NCBI RefSeq assembly: GCF_026213295.1
Contig: NC_079415.1
Location: forward strand, 21,647,847-21,711,846
Direction of reading: 5' to 3'
Source of the DNA: Gadus chalcogrammus
Taxonomy: Eukaryota; Chordata; Actinopteri; Gadiformes; Gadidae
Length of the DNA stretch: 64,000 nt
Below, piece after piece: positions 24,762-36,792 of the stretch. The position numbers and the translations under genes are program-made. Under the pieces are notes generated by a model. That model was not told where the DNA came from and did no database searches. It saw nothing but the letters and a program-made list of their open reading frames with translations. How positions within the stretch are numbered: position 1 is the first letter of the stretch; each line of letters starts with the position of its first letter.

Positions 24762-27700
24762 TTATCTGGAGGGATATCGATTGCATATGCCTCTCTCGTT
24801 TAAACTCACCTTCAAACTTTTGGAGTGGGCTGAGGGGGCATGTTTCAAGACCTCTGCCATCAGAAGCTCCACCTCCTTCTCTTCCAGCCCCGGCTTCCAT
24901 TTCATGATCGCCTCTGTAATTAGATTGAATTTGTGATCAAAAGTTAGGCATGTCACCAACACTCAGGGGGCACATTCTCAAAAAGGTTTTTTCCTGAAAT
25001 CTATTCATCTCTGGAGGATATTTTTGTGTGATAGTAAGTTGGAACTTGTTGCTTTGTGATTTCATTCATTAAAAATGAATGGGATTGTATGGATTCAGAT
25101 TAAGTACACAGCTAATACATTTTGGTCTGTATAATAGAAAGAAAACTGATCAACTGTGAGGACAATAAAGATATAATTTTTTTTAAATAATTTTTTCTGC
25201 AATGATGCAAACCAAAATACGACAGTATAATTCATACACGTGTATATTAGTTATGCACTTCTTGCATCTGAATCCAGACAATTATGCAATATAGCATGAG
25301 TGAGAGTGGGGTTGGTAATGGATAGAACAACACCGGTGTTGTTCTGCCGTAGCCACGAGGACTTATACAACAACTCCACTGTCAGCTAATTCACTTTAAA
25401 TTGTATTAAAATGTCAGAGGGGGGATGTCCGAGTGTTAGTGAAGACCCCCTGTGGCTCATGGACTGTATAACATAGTTGTGATGCAACAGGAGATATGTC
25501 TGAACAGTCTTTACACTTAGCCTCTATCTGTACCAGCTGCATGCCTCTGTCAATTGTAACTGCATGATGTGTACAGATGTATGATGTCAAAATGACTTGC
25601 ACTATTTTAATTCCCCATCAGGTACTGTTGCATTTCAGCAAAAGCACAAGGGTGAAAGTCTTTGGTCCCCTTCAACTCCTGAGCAACAACAGCAGGTAAT
25701 ACATAAAAAATATACCAATGATAAAGGGCTTTCTGTTGAAGAAAGTACACTCAATATATGAATAAATAGATGTGATGCACTGAAAGCATTCCATTAACAA
25801 CACATCCTACAATACAAAGACAAAAAAGCAGCCAGCTTGTCACGGTACCAAGGTCAGTGATAATGAGGATAGGGATGGGCATTCGATTAAATTGACCACA
25901 CTGACCACTTTTGTAACTGCCATATATACAATACACTCGGATTGCATGATAGGAATATATATATTCCGATTAGAAATCGAATCGGATCAGAAGTGTCCAT
26001 GTAAACGCGGCTAATCTAAATATAATTCTCTGATCGGAATAGAATTCCATGTGGAATAGAATAGGTGGTGTAGTCGGCTATAATCGACATCTATACACTT
26101 ATTCCGATTAGTTTGGGGTGGGTGCGGCTACTTTTTAACTTGGAGAGATGGCATCAGCAGTTGCAGTAGTTCGCAATTGGTCCGTCTGTATTTCTCTGCT
26201 GAACAACAATACGAATGGTAATTGTAAAAAGACACACCGTGTGAAGATATTTTTTAGCATTAGTTTTATCGATGAAAAATGTACGTCATCGACGAAATTC
26301 TTAATGATCAATTAGTCGATCGTCGATTAATCATGCCCATCCCTAAATGAGGAGTCTTTGGAAGAAACGGATCACATCAGCTAAAAGGTGTAGAAAAATA
26401 GCTGAAACAGCTAAATAGATTTGTTTGCACATATTTAGACTTACGTTTGATGGTACTGCCCACTGCTGTGCCAAGCAGTGGCATCTTCCCCTTCTTTCCC
26501 CTAAGGCTGTAGCTGCTCCAAACAAAGTTTGAGGCCACAGAGCGCAACACCCTCCTCACACACTCCCCAGGATTGGACCCCCCAACTAGGCTCAGATGGG
26601 AAATCTAAGGAAATCAAACAACCATGGTTAAGGCAAGTATTTGCATTGTATTTTTCATGTGGTGTTGGTGGTGTTTTCTTTTGAGGGGGGCGAACCAAAT
26701 TAAGGTATTTGAAGATGGACTGCTCATCTCTAACTACTTAGCTAACAACAGGGAACTAAAGATGAAAAAAACTCAATGGCAGGGCCATGTGGCACACTTG
26801 GTGGCATGTGTACAATATAGCCTAAAGTCACTTCACCATTATTCGTACATTTACCATTTTTTTTGTGAAATCTCTATTTTTAAGGTGCTCCTCGAGTTCC
26901 TGTAGTTCGGCCTGAGTTTGCGCCTGCAGTAACTCGACACTAGCTTCCCCAGGGTCCCCATGTCGATTTGCCCGTAGCAATAATAGAGCCTCTCTCTGAT
27001 TCTGCTCAACAGTCTCAAGCCTTCGGAGCAGAACCTCCAATGTCGCTGTAAAAAAAATATGTTGAGATCAGAGGAGTGTATTTAGTAGTATTTGGTGTCA
27101 TTTGCATACAGTGCAATACAGTTCAATACATGTATTACCGTTGATATTCTTTGCCCAGATTGGTATGGTTTCTCTCTCTCTTCGGTCACCTAAGTAATGT
27201 GTATAAAGCATAATGTGTAGGGTTAGTATAGACAGATGACTGTCATAACCTGTTGATAAGAGTTACTAGTTTGGTTTTAACCACCCTCTCCACCCGCCAC
27301 TTTACCGTCCCCAGTAGAGATAGGCAATGGCGTTTCAAATGAAGACGCAATCGAATCATCTGCAGGAAGTACAAAATAATAATTCAATGTTTTTTTTTTG
27401 GTTTCAAACTCTTTGTTGTCTTGGCTCATAGAATTACTGTTATGTCATCATCATTCGTCATCATTACCATACATAACTTTACCATCATTTTCTGTAAAAA
27501 CGTCTCTTGCCGGTGAAGGAGGGGAGTAATCTACAGAAAGAACAAGATAAGAATTTAGGTTATGTGTTTTTGTTTCGAAACATAGTGTCTTCTTGACTTC
27601 TATGCAATTATTTGTATTTGTTTTTAACCATCATTCCCTTGCAAAACTCTACCGTCATCAGTCACAGGGGGTGAAGATATTTGTAGTGCGCTACGCCGTG

Positions 27701-28405
27701 GAATGGGGGATTCTATCTGGGGTGGAGGAGGAAGGGAAGTCCTGAAATAGGGACCTTGTCCTGCCTTTTTCCCATTTCGTTTCTTTGTTTTCTTTTCACC
27801 TGAACAGAATTATATTAGCCGAAAGTAAATAACAGTGTTACATGTTTACACATTGTTTAGAATTGCTGCTTGCACTTTTAACACTAAGTTAATACAGTAC
27901 ACAAGGATGTGCAGATATACCGGTGTGAATAAATTTTTGGGGTTTGACTATGATGCGCCTCCCTGTGTCCTCATTTCCTGTCTCCACACAGGACTTTGTC
28001 TCCGCCCTCTTGTTCCTCCTGACGGCCTGATCCCAATCATCTAAACAGTCAGGTGGGCCAAAACAATTAGAAATTACACTCTTTTAAATGTGTTGCATGT
28101 CACCACTTGTTATTTGTCGCCCATTAACACACCTGTTGAGGAAAATATTTTTATTGGCCTTTTTAGCCAGGTTTTAGGATCGGGCAAATCTTTGTCCTTT
28201 GCCCTCTGTGTGGGCTTGTGGAGTGGCCAGTAGCTGCATGTCTTCTGAAATGGAAAACAAAATAGTTTTGCAGAACTTGCATAGAATTTTTGAAATGATT
28301 GACATAAAGGTTTTTCGCATGTACTTACATCTCCCTCTTTATAATCCAATTACTGGCCACTATGCCAACAGTCCTTTCCCCCAAAAATTCGACGATGCTA
28401 TACAT
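24762..28405 (-). CDS. Multi-exon DUF4806-type transposon accessory protein
   Basis: Ten exons can be laid out: 28329-28405, 28133-28244, 27921-28040, 27653-27799, 27483-27530, 27306-27359, 27139-27189, 26855-27045, 26445-26604 and 24810-24913. From exon 2 on, all phases agree and all sites are GT-AG. It starts MYSIVEFLGERTVGIVASNW, then TCSYWPLHKPT, a linker with RRIIVKPQKF, a proline-rich part and a coiled coil (EVLLRRLETVEQNQREAL). The C-terminal domain has LSLVGGSNPGECVRRVLRSV, SLRGKKGKM and EAIMKWKPGLEEKEVELL (the last exon begins with Gln before A). This order matches DUF4806 proteins common in fish transposons. Exon 1 to exon 2 is out of phase by one base, so a small lesion or another exon is likely there. 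The last exon either splices on or reads to a stop at 24762. Function unknown. Confidence 0.78.
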
Positions 28406-28507
28406 TCTGTAATCAAGAACAGAGAGGTTAATTTAATACAGTAAAGAATAATTGTGTCTGTACAAGAAATTGCAATGATAATACACTGAGCAAAATACAA
28501 CATACTG

Positions 28508-30415
28508 CAATGTCATGAAGAATGGCCATGAAGAGGATTTTTTCCCCCACAGGAATCTTGATTGCCTTTCTTTTCAGGTTGTCATTTTGGATCCATCTCA
28601 AAACGGTGTCATTGTTCTTGTACTTCAGTACTCCGATTAATGTGGAGTCACAAGGGACACTGAAAAGTGGTTCTGGGTGGTGGTATACACGGCAAAGCTG
28701 GCTTCCGTCCCTCTCCTCTATGACCTCGCAGCATTCGCGGCGATTCAAAATAAAAGAAGAATTGGACCTCTGCCTACCATGCTCCATTGACTGTCCAGCG
28801 CATTCCTCAAGCCTTTTCACCACTTGTGACAGGGGGCATCTTCCACTCCTTACCATCCTCTTTATTTTCTTGAGACAATTTTCAAATTTAAAAGCGCTAC
28901 AATTGTCCCATTCTCCAAAGGTCACGGCATCCTCCACAATGTGCAACATTGAGTGCACGTTGTAGACCAGAAACTGGTTACCATAAAGTTCTCGGCCTCT
29001 CTCAACAAAGAATCGGAGGAGATCAGCAGCATATCTCCAGTGTTGCTCGACCAATGCTGGACTTACAAGTATGTTCATTGCCACACTGAATGTCATGAAG
29101 TGGCTGAAAAATTCATCTTTAAGGACCCCCTTCAGCACAATCTTTCCTGTATATAACATAAACTGCCTATGTTCCGTTGCCTTCCATCTCTCAAGCTCTT
29201 TAAGATCTCACGGTTTGCGAGCGAAGCTGGAAGGGATGTGTGGACGGAGGTTGGTGAGCCTGCTGCTGACCTCTATTTGGGTTGCTGACATCTTCAGGCC
29301 CTTCACTCCTCTGCACCACATGAAGAGAAGCCTCTTCATGACACCCAAGCATGCCTGGTGCATGTAATCGATGGGAAATGCACTGATCATGTTTATGGGT
29401 AAATCCAAAAGCGGGGTGCTGCCATGATGATGCTCGCCCTGTGTCTGTTGGCGGAAGGAGTCGTCACTACGAGCCACCACCTCTGTGTCTTGGTAAGTAA
29501 CCTTCTCATACCACTCACCCCTCTGCACACACCGGTCACACCCATAATAGCCTGTGCAAAGTTTAACATTCTTCACAAAGGCCTTTGCAGGAGCATCGCA
29601 CACAAAACATAGAATGTTGAATTTATTGTTTTGTTCCTATGTTGCAGGCCACTGGACAGGAGGTTGTTGACATCCATCACCATGTCTTCCAGGAATTCCA
29701 GATTCTGTGGTTTCGAACCTCCACAAGTAAGGGTGATAGGGAAGACTGACACTGGTTTTAAATGGACAGCACAAAGGATGGGCCACATTGTTCTTCCTGA
29801 GCTCTTAAACAGAGGTAGCCCATCTACGTTGAAGGAAAGGTCAACACAGTCGGGGACCTGGTCTGCTGGGTATCTCAATAGAGTCTGTTGCAATTTGTCC
29901 TTGATAGGAAAATAGACATACTCCATACCAGACTTTGATGTGATCCTGACCTCCCTTGGTGTCTTCAGGAGTGTCCTGGTGGTGGAAGGCAGGTCAGTGT
30001 GCCCGTGACCTCTCAAAACTTTCAAAAGGTCATCAACAGCATTGTGTTTCACCTGAAACTGGCAAGCCCAGCTAGCGAGGTCAGATGCGAGCGATGCCGG
30101 ACGCTGGTCGGACGCCTCCAGGTCATCCCCAAAAACCTCTTCCTCCTCATCATCAGAGGGATCAACATCCATCCAGTCATGGAGGTCATCCTCCAAAGCA
30201 GAACGATCCTCAAATGACTCATCCAAGTCCAAGGAGTTGTCCATGTCACCAACAGGCGCAAGAACACCGGATGGACTGCTGGACAAGCTGGCATCAGCCA
30301 CATGGTGTTCTGTGACACAAACACTGGCAGTGCTTTCAGCTATCCTATTCATCACTTGTTTAGCAGATCTCCATGAACGGAGGTACTGCCTTGCCCGTAA
30401 CTGTTTTTTCCTCAC
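28508..30415 (-). pseudogene. CACTA-type (tnp2-like) transposase with two lesions
   Basis: The minus-strand protein has an acidic N-terminal part, then VDGLPLFKSSGRTMWPI (tnp2 hallmark), CDAPAKAFVKNVKLCTGYYG with a CxxC (CDRC), FPIDYMHQACLGVMKRLL, RWKATEHRQFMLYTG and VYNVHSMLHIVEDAVTFG. The exon seems to end at a donor after ILHDIA (28508/28507). Two lesions are seen. One T appears lost from a short T run (29604-29607), changing frame just before CDAPAKAF. A TGA at 29208-29210 replaces what is probably an arginine codon (CGA) between RKP and DLKELERW. The start is uncertain because a TGA precedes the first codons. It would cut and rejoin the element's ends in the nucleus; this copy is probably dead. 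Confidence 0.82.
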
Positions 30416-30431
30416 TCATCCTGTTAAATAA

Positions 30432-33400
30432 AATGTTTCACATTTTAACGTGTGATTGAGGTTTCAATACAATCTAGCCATAAACTGTCTTATAGCAGGC
30501 TTCAGACCAAAGATTTGTGATGCAAATGCGAGCTTCAGACCAAAGATTAGCGATGAAAATACATGCAACAGGGTTCACACCCATGCAACTTCTATCAACA
30601 TCACCACCGTTTCCATAACGACACCTTTACTATACCACTTGTTTTTACTAACTAGCTTGCTGGTCACGTTAACCAATAAAGCTGCAGCATACTTGGAATA
30701 CTTGTTACGCGACTGATGTTTTGCAAACAGTAGCGTTCCTTACGCAAAGTGGATAATTATTTTCTCCTACTCTCCTAATAATATCGTGAAGCCTCTGCTG
30801 GCCTTGACTGACGTGAGTGGCAAGACGTCATCAGCACTGAAGTAAAAGTGTTCTAAAACCAACTGTCTTATGACGACTTGCAACGTTCAATTCACACTGC
30901 TGCAACTTCTATCTACAACGGTTTGTTACGTTGCATTGTGAATCTTTGTTCTGAATTGGCTTTTCAAGGCTGACAAGGCTTTATACACATACCTGACAAG
31001 AATGAGGTCAACGGGGACTGGAGGGAATGATCTATGATGCAAAAAGAAATGCATAGGAAATTAATGTAATTGTGTTAAACTTTTAAACAGTACAGTTCAT
31101 GATACATATACAGTGTGAAACAGTACAGGACTAGGCCTAGGTTTTGTGCAGGTAAAGAAGAAGATGGGAATTTGTAAATTCATCTTAAATCAAAACTGAA
31201 AGGTCCTACAAAACATTGGGGTTTAAACACAGGTGGTTTAATGGCACCATATTCTGGATTTGCATGACCTTTGTATTGCAATTGCAAATTGCATCTCTAG
31301 TTCAGGATTACTATTATTAGCCTATTAGTGATTGGTGGATTTCTTTAAAATTGACTGACAACAAGTGATCTCTGGTCGATTTTTATTTCATTTTTTAGAA
31401 CTTGACGTCACACAAGCGTCAATCGAGTACTCGTTCATATTTCCTCCTAGACTGGGTATGATATTTTTTCGTAGGATAAGTCCCGGATTCTCGCCTCTGA
31501 TTGGCTAGAAGGGCTCTCCTTTAAATCGTGTTTCGATTAGTCCTAGATGTTTGCGGGAGTTTATGGTAAGGATTAGGGGTTAACCCATTTGAACTACGCC
31601 AGTTGATCGCGCCTCTTGTGCTGATTGAAGAAATTGACGGCAGCCTCCCCAGACCGACGCGCAATCTATGATTGCCAGGCTAATTTCCTCCTATTCCCGC
31701 CAACACTTCACGGTGGGGACCCAGACCTACTGATACGTGGTCGTTTTCGCTTGAAATCCTCAATAAGGTAAATTAAGATTACCATTGGTGGCATTTAGTC
31801 TGCAGAGAGAGGGACACATAGCTAACCAAATGCTTATGAACTTCTTGCAGTTTGGTACAACACCTTCTGCCAACTGCTACCTAGATTTCGCTACCTACTT
31901 CGGCGCATGCGCATGACATGCGTAACATTGTAAAATACATACTATACCCCTGAAATCTCCAATAAGACATTTTAATACAGCATACAATTATGCTCCCCAT
32001 ATTCTTATGTGTCAGTTAGCGTATGTTAGCGTATTTCATCTGTAGACCAACTGCCTCTATCAAACGATGCTCCCACTACAGAATCACGTTATTGTACACC
32101 ACTAACCCCATGTATACTGTAAGAATATGGGATGATAATTTGATACTGTATTATTATAACGTCTTTATTGGAGATTTCAGGGGTACTGTATGTGTATTTT
32201 ACACCAATACCACAACGCGGAATCAATAGCGTAATCATGCGCATGCGCAGAACAGACCAGGAAGCACAATATGATAGAAGAAATTGGTAGAACACCCTGC
32301 TTGACGGAGTAAAAGAAGACATGGCGAGGAACGGAAAGCTACGGTATGTAGATATCATTTGCTTAGACAAAGCTGTTTTTTCGCCGCCTTGTGGTACTAG
32401 CACTACCATTGCAAGCTCGTGCAACAGCCCTATAGTTAAAACAATAAATGCAACGTTACGACTGCACGCGACATAGGCGAGTGCCTCTGCCTCTTTGTTG
32501 TTTCCCGCCCGATTTCGTCGATATTAGCAAGTTGTGGTCATTGCACATCCAAAAGGCAAGCCAAATTAATGCCATCTTAAAACTTAAAAGCCCGTTAAAT
32601 CAAATTTACCCTGAATGACAGGATAAATGTGACATCAAGTTACAGAGGGCTACAGCTGGCTCACAATGGCATTTTATAGCAATGCCGATAGCCCCATCGG
32701 CCTGTTAAGTTGGCTAAGTAGCCTGCTAAAGTTTACACTATTCTTGCTGTCTTCATCATACTTCGTGGTGTTGACTTAAACAATTACTACACTTGAGTAT
32801 TAAGTGTAATTTGCCTCTGCCTATAAACACATATCATTTGAGTAACATTAGTGTATAACTAGCTAGTTCATTAGCTATTAGCACCGCCCAGCTAACGCCT
32901 GGGTATCGTTGTCATGGTAGTACTATAGCTAATTTAAGATTTAGCGAATGTCATCGTTATCAGAATGGTCTATACTACTAACATTAAAAATATAAACATT
33001 GGAAATAATAGCTACTTCAAATTAACTTACCTTACCTAATAATTCTAGTAATAATATATTTTCGAAATTCTTCTGTATTCTTCTGTATTCTATCTCTTTT
33101 CTCTCCTGTCTCAAAACCCACAAAGACAAATTTGGAAGTACAGGGTATTTAACCGTCTTTATTGCACGAGACCTCTAACTTTGGAAGTACTGGGTTTAAC
33201 TGTCTTTATCGCACGAGACCTTTAATGCCTGGTTCTATAAACGCCATCACATTCGCGGGGGCAGTATGGCCCCCTTGCCAGCGGTACTTTTTGCACAACT
33301 CATAATTTGTTGTGTAATCTACGGCTGTTCTAACAGCAATACAAAATCATCACTTAGTTTTTATGGCATACCAACCAACAGTGAGTAAACGGAAGGGACA

Positions 33401-34238
33401 GAACCTGAGGATTTGAGCCAGCGTTTCAACCTTGTTTCTGTTCCAGTGTTCCTTTTGCGTCACGTTGTGTGATGATATAATATACAAACCCAAGTAGGCC
33501 TATTTGGGTTTATAATACAGTAGGCCTATATAATAAATGATGGGTCCTTCAGATGAGATTTAAAAGTATTGAGATATATATGGTATATTGTGGAAAAAAT
33601 ATCCTCATCGCACAGCCCTACCAACGTGTGCCCTTCTGTGGATTAATTGGTTGTAAAACAGGGAACGAAAAAGCTTGAACTGATAGCAAGATCCAGTATG
33701 AAATTAAAGTTTTAATTTCAGACATGTTAGATATCAGCCTTTAAGGCATTCTGTTATTCAATTTCATTTAGTTCAATTCAACCACACAGAATAGACCATC
33801 ATATTGCAATGTACTGTGTAAATGCAAAAAAAAAAAATACAATTATTAAAATAAAACGTTGACATTGAGATTCTTATTTCATGGTGTCATAAATTATAAC
33901 AATAGAATTACAACAAAACAACAAACTGTAAAAGAAAGTGTGGAAATGGCGCCATCGAAAATCTTTTTTTCTTTTTTATATTTTAAAGCAAAATAAGATT
34001 TAGGTAAGCATAGACATCGAAAAGGAAAGCTTGCATTAACAATGTTTGGTCTCCTCTTTGCCAAGTATTGCAGAGGGCAGCATGGCCATTACTTGGTCCC
34101 TTCTCACATCTTGTGCAGCTGTGAGCTACAGGCATAAAATCAAGACCGATTTGGTCAAACTCAGTAAACTAGACACCATTGTTCTTGTATAGCTGTCCTC
34201 ACACACTTTTTCATTTCGCTTGATATGTTATTCAACTG

Positions 34239-34275
<37 letters not shown>

Positions 34276-34318
34276 AACAGAAAGTATTAAATTAGTACCT
34301 TTTTTCTTTTTCCAGGGA
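30432..34318. other. Non-coding interior of the CACTA-like element
   Basis: No convincing exons. A short stretch at 32886-32898 repeats the left-end motif (GCCCAGCTAACGC). A (GT)n tract of about 16 units lies at 34239-34271. A plus-strand acceptor-like site (tttttccag) at 34317 precedes a stretch without a long frame. Confidence 0.5.
31930..32202. repeat. Imperfect inverted repeat, arms about 75 bp
   Basis: The left arm (31930-32007) contains ACCCCTGAAATCTCCAATAA and CCCCATATTCTTA. The right arm (32120-32202) contains TAAGAATATGGG and TTATTGGAGATTTCAGGGGT. The loop is about 110 bp. Could be a small MITE or fold-back sequence. Confidence 0.8.
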
Positions 34319-35280
34319 CCGAACTGAAGACGCTGGGATCCACCATTTAAGAGACATCCGGAATCAACAGGACATCTTCACAACCCTGACTCGGCAGCGA
34401 CAGTTGAGCCAGCCTCTCTGCAGCTTAAGGACAACTTCAGCTTGATCGAAAACTGGGGTGCAATTCGTATAATAATAGGATAAAAACACCAGATTTGGTG
34501 TTTTAAGGTTTATTAGTCTGAGGTTTAATTAATGTATCAAAGCAACACAGCACTCGTGATCGTGGGGTGGCTATCTGGGCCACTCGACATCAGAACCTTG
34601 AGTTTGCAGCCTCAACAAAACACCCGTGATTATATCATTGCCCAACCCCACTCTCACTCGCACAATTTCAAATTGCATTGATGACCTTATTTCAGCCTTG
34701 GTTACCGAATACTAAGATTAAACTCAGGTTGATTGTCAGTTCAGTCTTATCCTGTGGGTCAGGCACTGCTGTTATTTTCTTGTAACTTAAAATTGCACTA
34801 GACAGCATTAATATTAGTTTGGATTGGATTCTGATTAGCAGTCACTGCTTTAGCTATACTCTCCACCTCAGCCTCTCCACGGCCTTTATGCTCAGTCCTG
34901 GTTGACCAATGTAAACCTTCAATGTGGTTTGTTCACTTGAATCCGTGAAACGCATGAATTGTACTTCAAATGTTTTGTTAATAGAAAGAATTGTCGTGAT
35001 TTGGTCCCTGTATATGCATTTGAAATAAATGATTCATCAATTCAGTATCTGAATATATTTCATTTCTATTTTTCAACAGGGTCAGAGTTTGTGGAAATGA
35101 GAATTGTTATGTAGTTCTGGATGGTCAACATAGTTGAGCACAAATATTTGTTGTGGGAATTGAGTCATCACTAAGTAGTAAATAGACAATAAAAGTGGTG
35201 ACATTTTCTGATTTAACCTAATATTTGTGTTGGACACAAACAGCCAGTGTAATTCTGAAGTTTGATATCACGGTAAGTAA

Positions 35281-35680
35281 ATGACCACACCACTACGTAG
35301 CCGTGACATTACTTGCATTACCAAGTGGCAACGTTAGCAAATGACCACACCACTACGTCACGGCAACGTTATTAACAGTACCAAGCGGCAACGTTAACAA
35401 ATGACCACACCACTATGTTGTGGCAACGTCACTCACGCTACAAATGGGCAACGTTAGCAAATGACCACACCACTACGTCGCGGCAACGTCACTCACGCTA
35501 CCAAGTGGCAACGTTAGCAAATGACCACACCACTACGTCGCGGCAACGTTATTAACAGTACCAAGTGGCAACGTTAGCAAATGACCACACCACTACGTTG
35601 TGGCAACGTCACTCACGCTACCAAGTGGCAACGTTAGCAAAATTACCAAGCCACTACGTCGCGGCAATGTTATTTGTTTA
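35281..35680. repeat. Right subterminal 60-bp tandem repeats
   Basis: Six copies of an exactly 60-bp unit start at 35281, 35341, 35401, 35461, 35521 and 35581, each beginning ATGACCACACCACTACGT. A seventh degenerate copy starts at 35641. Each carries two GGCAACGT boxes. It lies 130-520 bp from the right end. Confidence 0.95.
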
Positions 35681-35805
35681 CTTTATGGCAACTTCCTGTA
35701 GGCAACGTCATGGCGATGTTGCCACAACGTTGCCAGGAGGTAATGTTGCCATGACCAAATGGCAACGTATAGGCAACGTTGCCGTATGGTCGTGTGTTAG
35801 CTGGG

Positions 35806-36692
35806 TGTGGTGTAGAACAAAATAAAAAGAAAACAAAGTGCTTGCATGATATCGAGTTCCTGAACCCACGTGACCACCGGTGTTCGGAACGCCATTTTGT
35901 CAGTAAAATCAAGCGCCGCCCTTAAAGAGCTTCCTTAAAATGACCCGGCGCCGAAGCTTTCAAGCCATCGGAGTACTCATCTCACTTTAATTCGCATGAC
36001 ATCGAGCTCTATAGGCAAAAATTAAATAGGTTAAATATTACCGACCCATACAATGCCCCCGGGGTGCTTTTCAAAAGCATCTCCGCTGAAGAAGACGTCC
36101 CAGATCTGCAGTATCCGGATAGATATAACTACCTTCAGAGCAGCCACAAAGACAGACGTCAGAAAGCCTGCAGTGTCTCTAGTAAGACAAATATGCTACC
36201 CAAAAGTCCCATAGTTTCACCAGTGAGGCTACCAGGTATTCATGAGCATAGAAGGATTAGGGTAAAACAGGGCATGCAGTGTGTAACTGCTCCTGTGTGT
36301 AAAATGGTCATTTCCAGATGGTGTACAATCAAATGAATGTGAAGTAGGTACAATAACAGGGAGGGTAAATCCAGGAAGTACTATTCTTAAAAGCAGGAGT
36401 GTTAAACCAAGTAGGTAGTATCCTTTTGAAAGAGCAGGGCGGTACCAATGTGGGGTGGCATTACTATTGTCCAAAACTAATGTTATTGTTGTTTTCTTCA
36501 GTTGGGGATGTCAACACGAGGACTTGGCAAGGAAATACTATGAAATGCGTCATCGCCTCTCACACACGAATGTCATGGTAGGAACAGCTGGATTCAGGAT
36601 TTCACCCCTGCATTGGGGCCTCACCTGATGGATACGTTTCCTGTAGCTGCTGTGGTTCAGGTGTCATAGAAATTAAGTGCCCATTTTCTGCA
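35806..36692. repeat. 9.6-kb unit, copy 3, right part, cut by assembly gap
   Basis: After the transposon the array sequence resumes exactly where it stopped, with TG duplicated. It then runs to the N gap, which lies at the point matching base 4162 of copy 1. The rest of this copy (transposase, collagen exons) is not in the assembly here. Confidence 0.96.
35983..36692 (+). pseudogene. YqaJ-type nuclease pseudogene, copy 3, truncated by gap
   Basis: Same pseudogene after the inserted transposon, with an extra one-base deletion near 36389. It ends within the codons of the CPFSA motif at the N gap, so the PHD part is missing from the assembly. Confidence 0.72.
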
Positions 36693-36792
36693 NNNNNNNN
36701 NNNNNNNNNNNNNNNNNNNNNNNNNNNNNNNNNNNNNNNNNNNNNNNNNNNNNNNNNNNNNNNNNNNNNNNNNNNNNNNNNNNNNNNNNNNN
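36693..36792. other. Assembly gap of 100 N
   Basis: Exactly 100 Ns, the usual placeholder for a gap of unknown size. It lies within a macrosatellite unit, so the number of units and the link to the sequence at 36793 are not established. Confidence 0.99.

Larger units (their letters stand above)
22479..35805 (-). mobile_element. 13.3-kb CACTA-like DNA transposon inside array copy 3
   Basis: Comparison with copies 1 and 2 shows a clean insertion. The left flank ends CAATTG, the right flank resumes TGTGGTG, and TG is the 2-bp target duplication. The ends are inverted repeats of 10 bp, CCCAGCTAAC and GTTAGCTGGG. Subterminal regions are full of GGCAACGT-type motifs on both sides, as expected of CACTA elements, whose transposases bind many subterminal sites. 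Inside are a tnp2-like transposase (28508-30415) and an accessory gene (24762-28405), both on the minus strand. A 2-bp duplication, short ends, subterminal arrays and a DGLPLF-type transposase point to the CACTA/EnSpm superfamily, although the ends do not start CACT. Confidence 0.88.

Noticed and set aside
35281..35680. Regular 60-bp repeats resembling a CRISPR array
   Set aside because: The whole 60-bp unit is repeated, with no unique spacers, and it lies at the end of a eukaryotic transposon; it is a subterminal tandem repeat.
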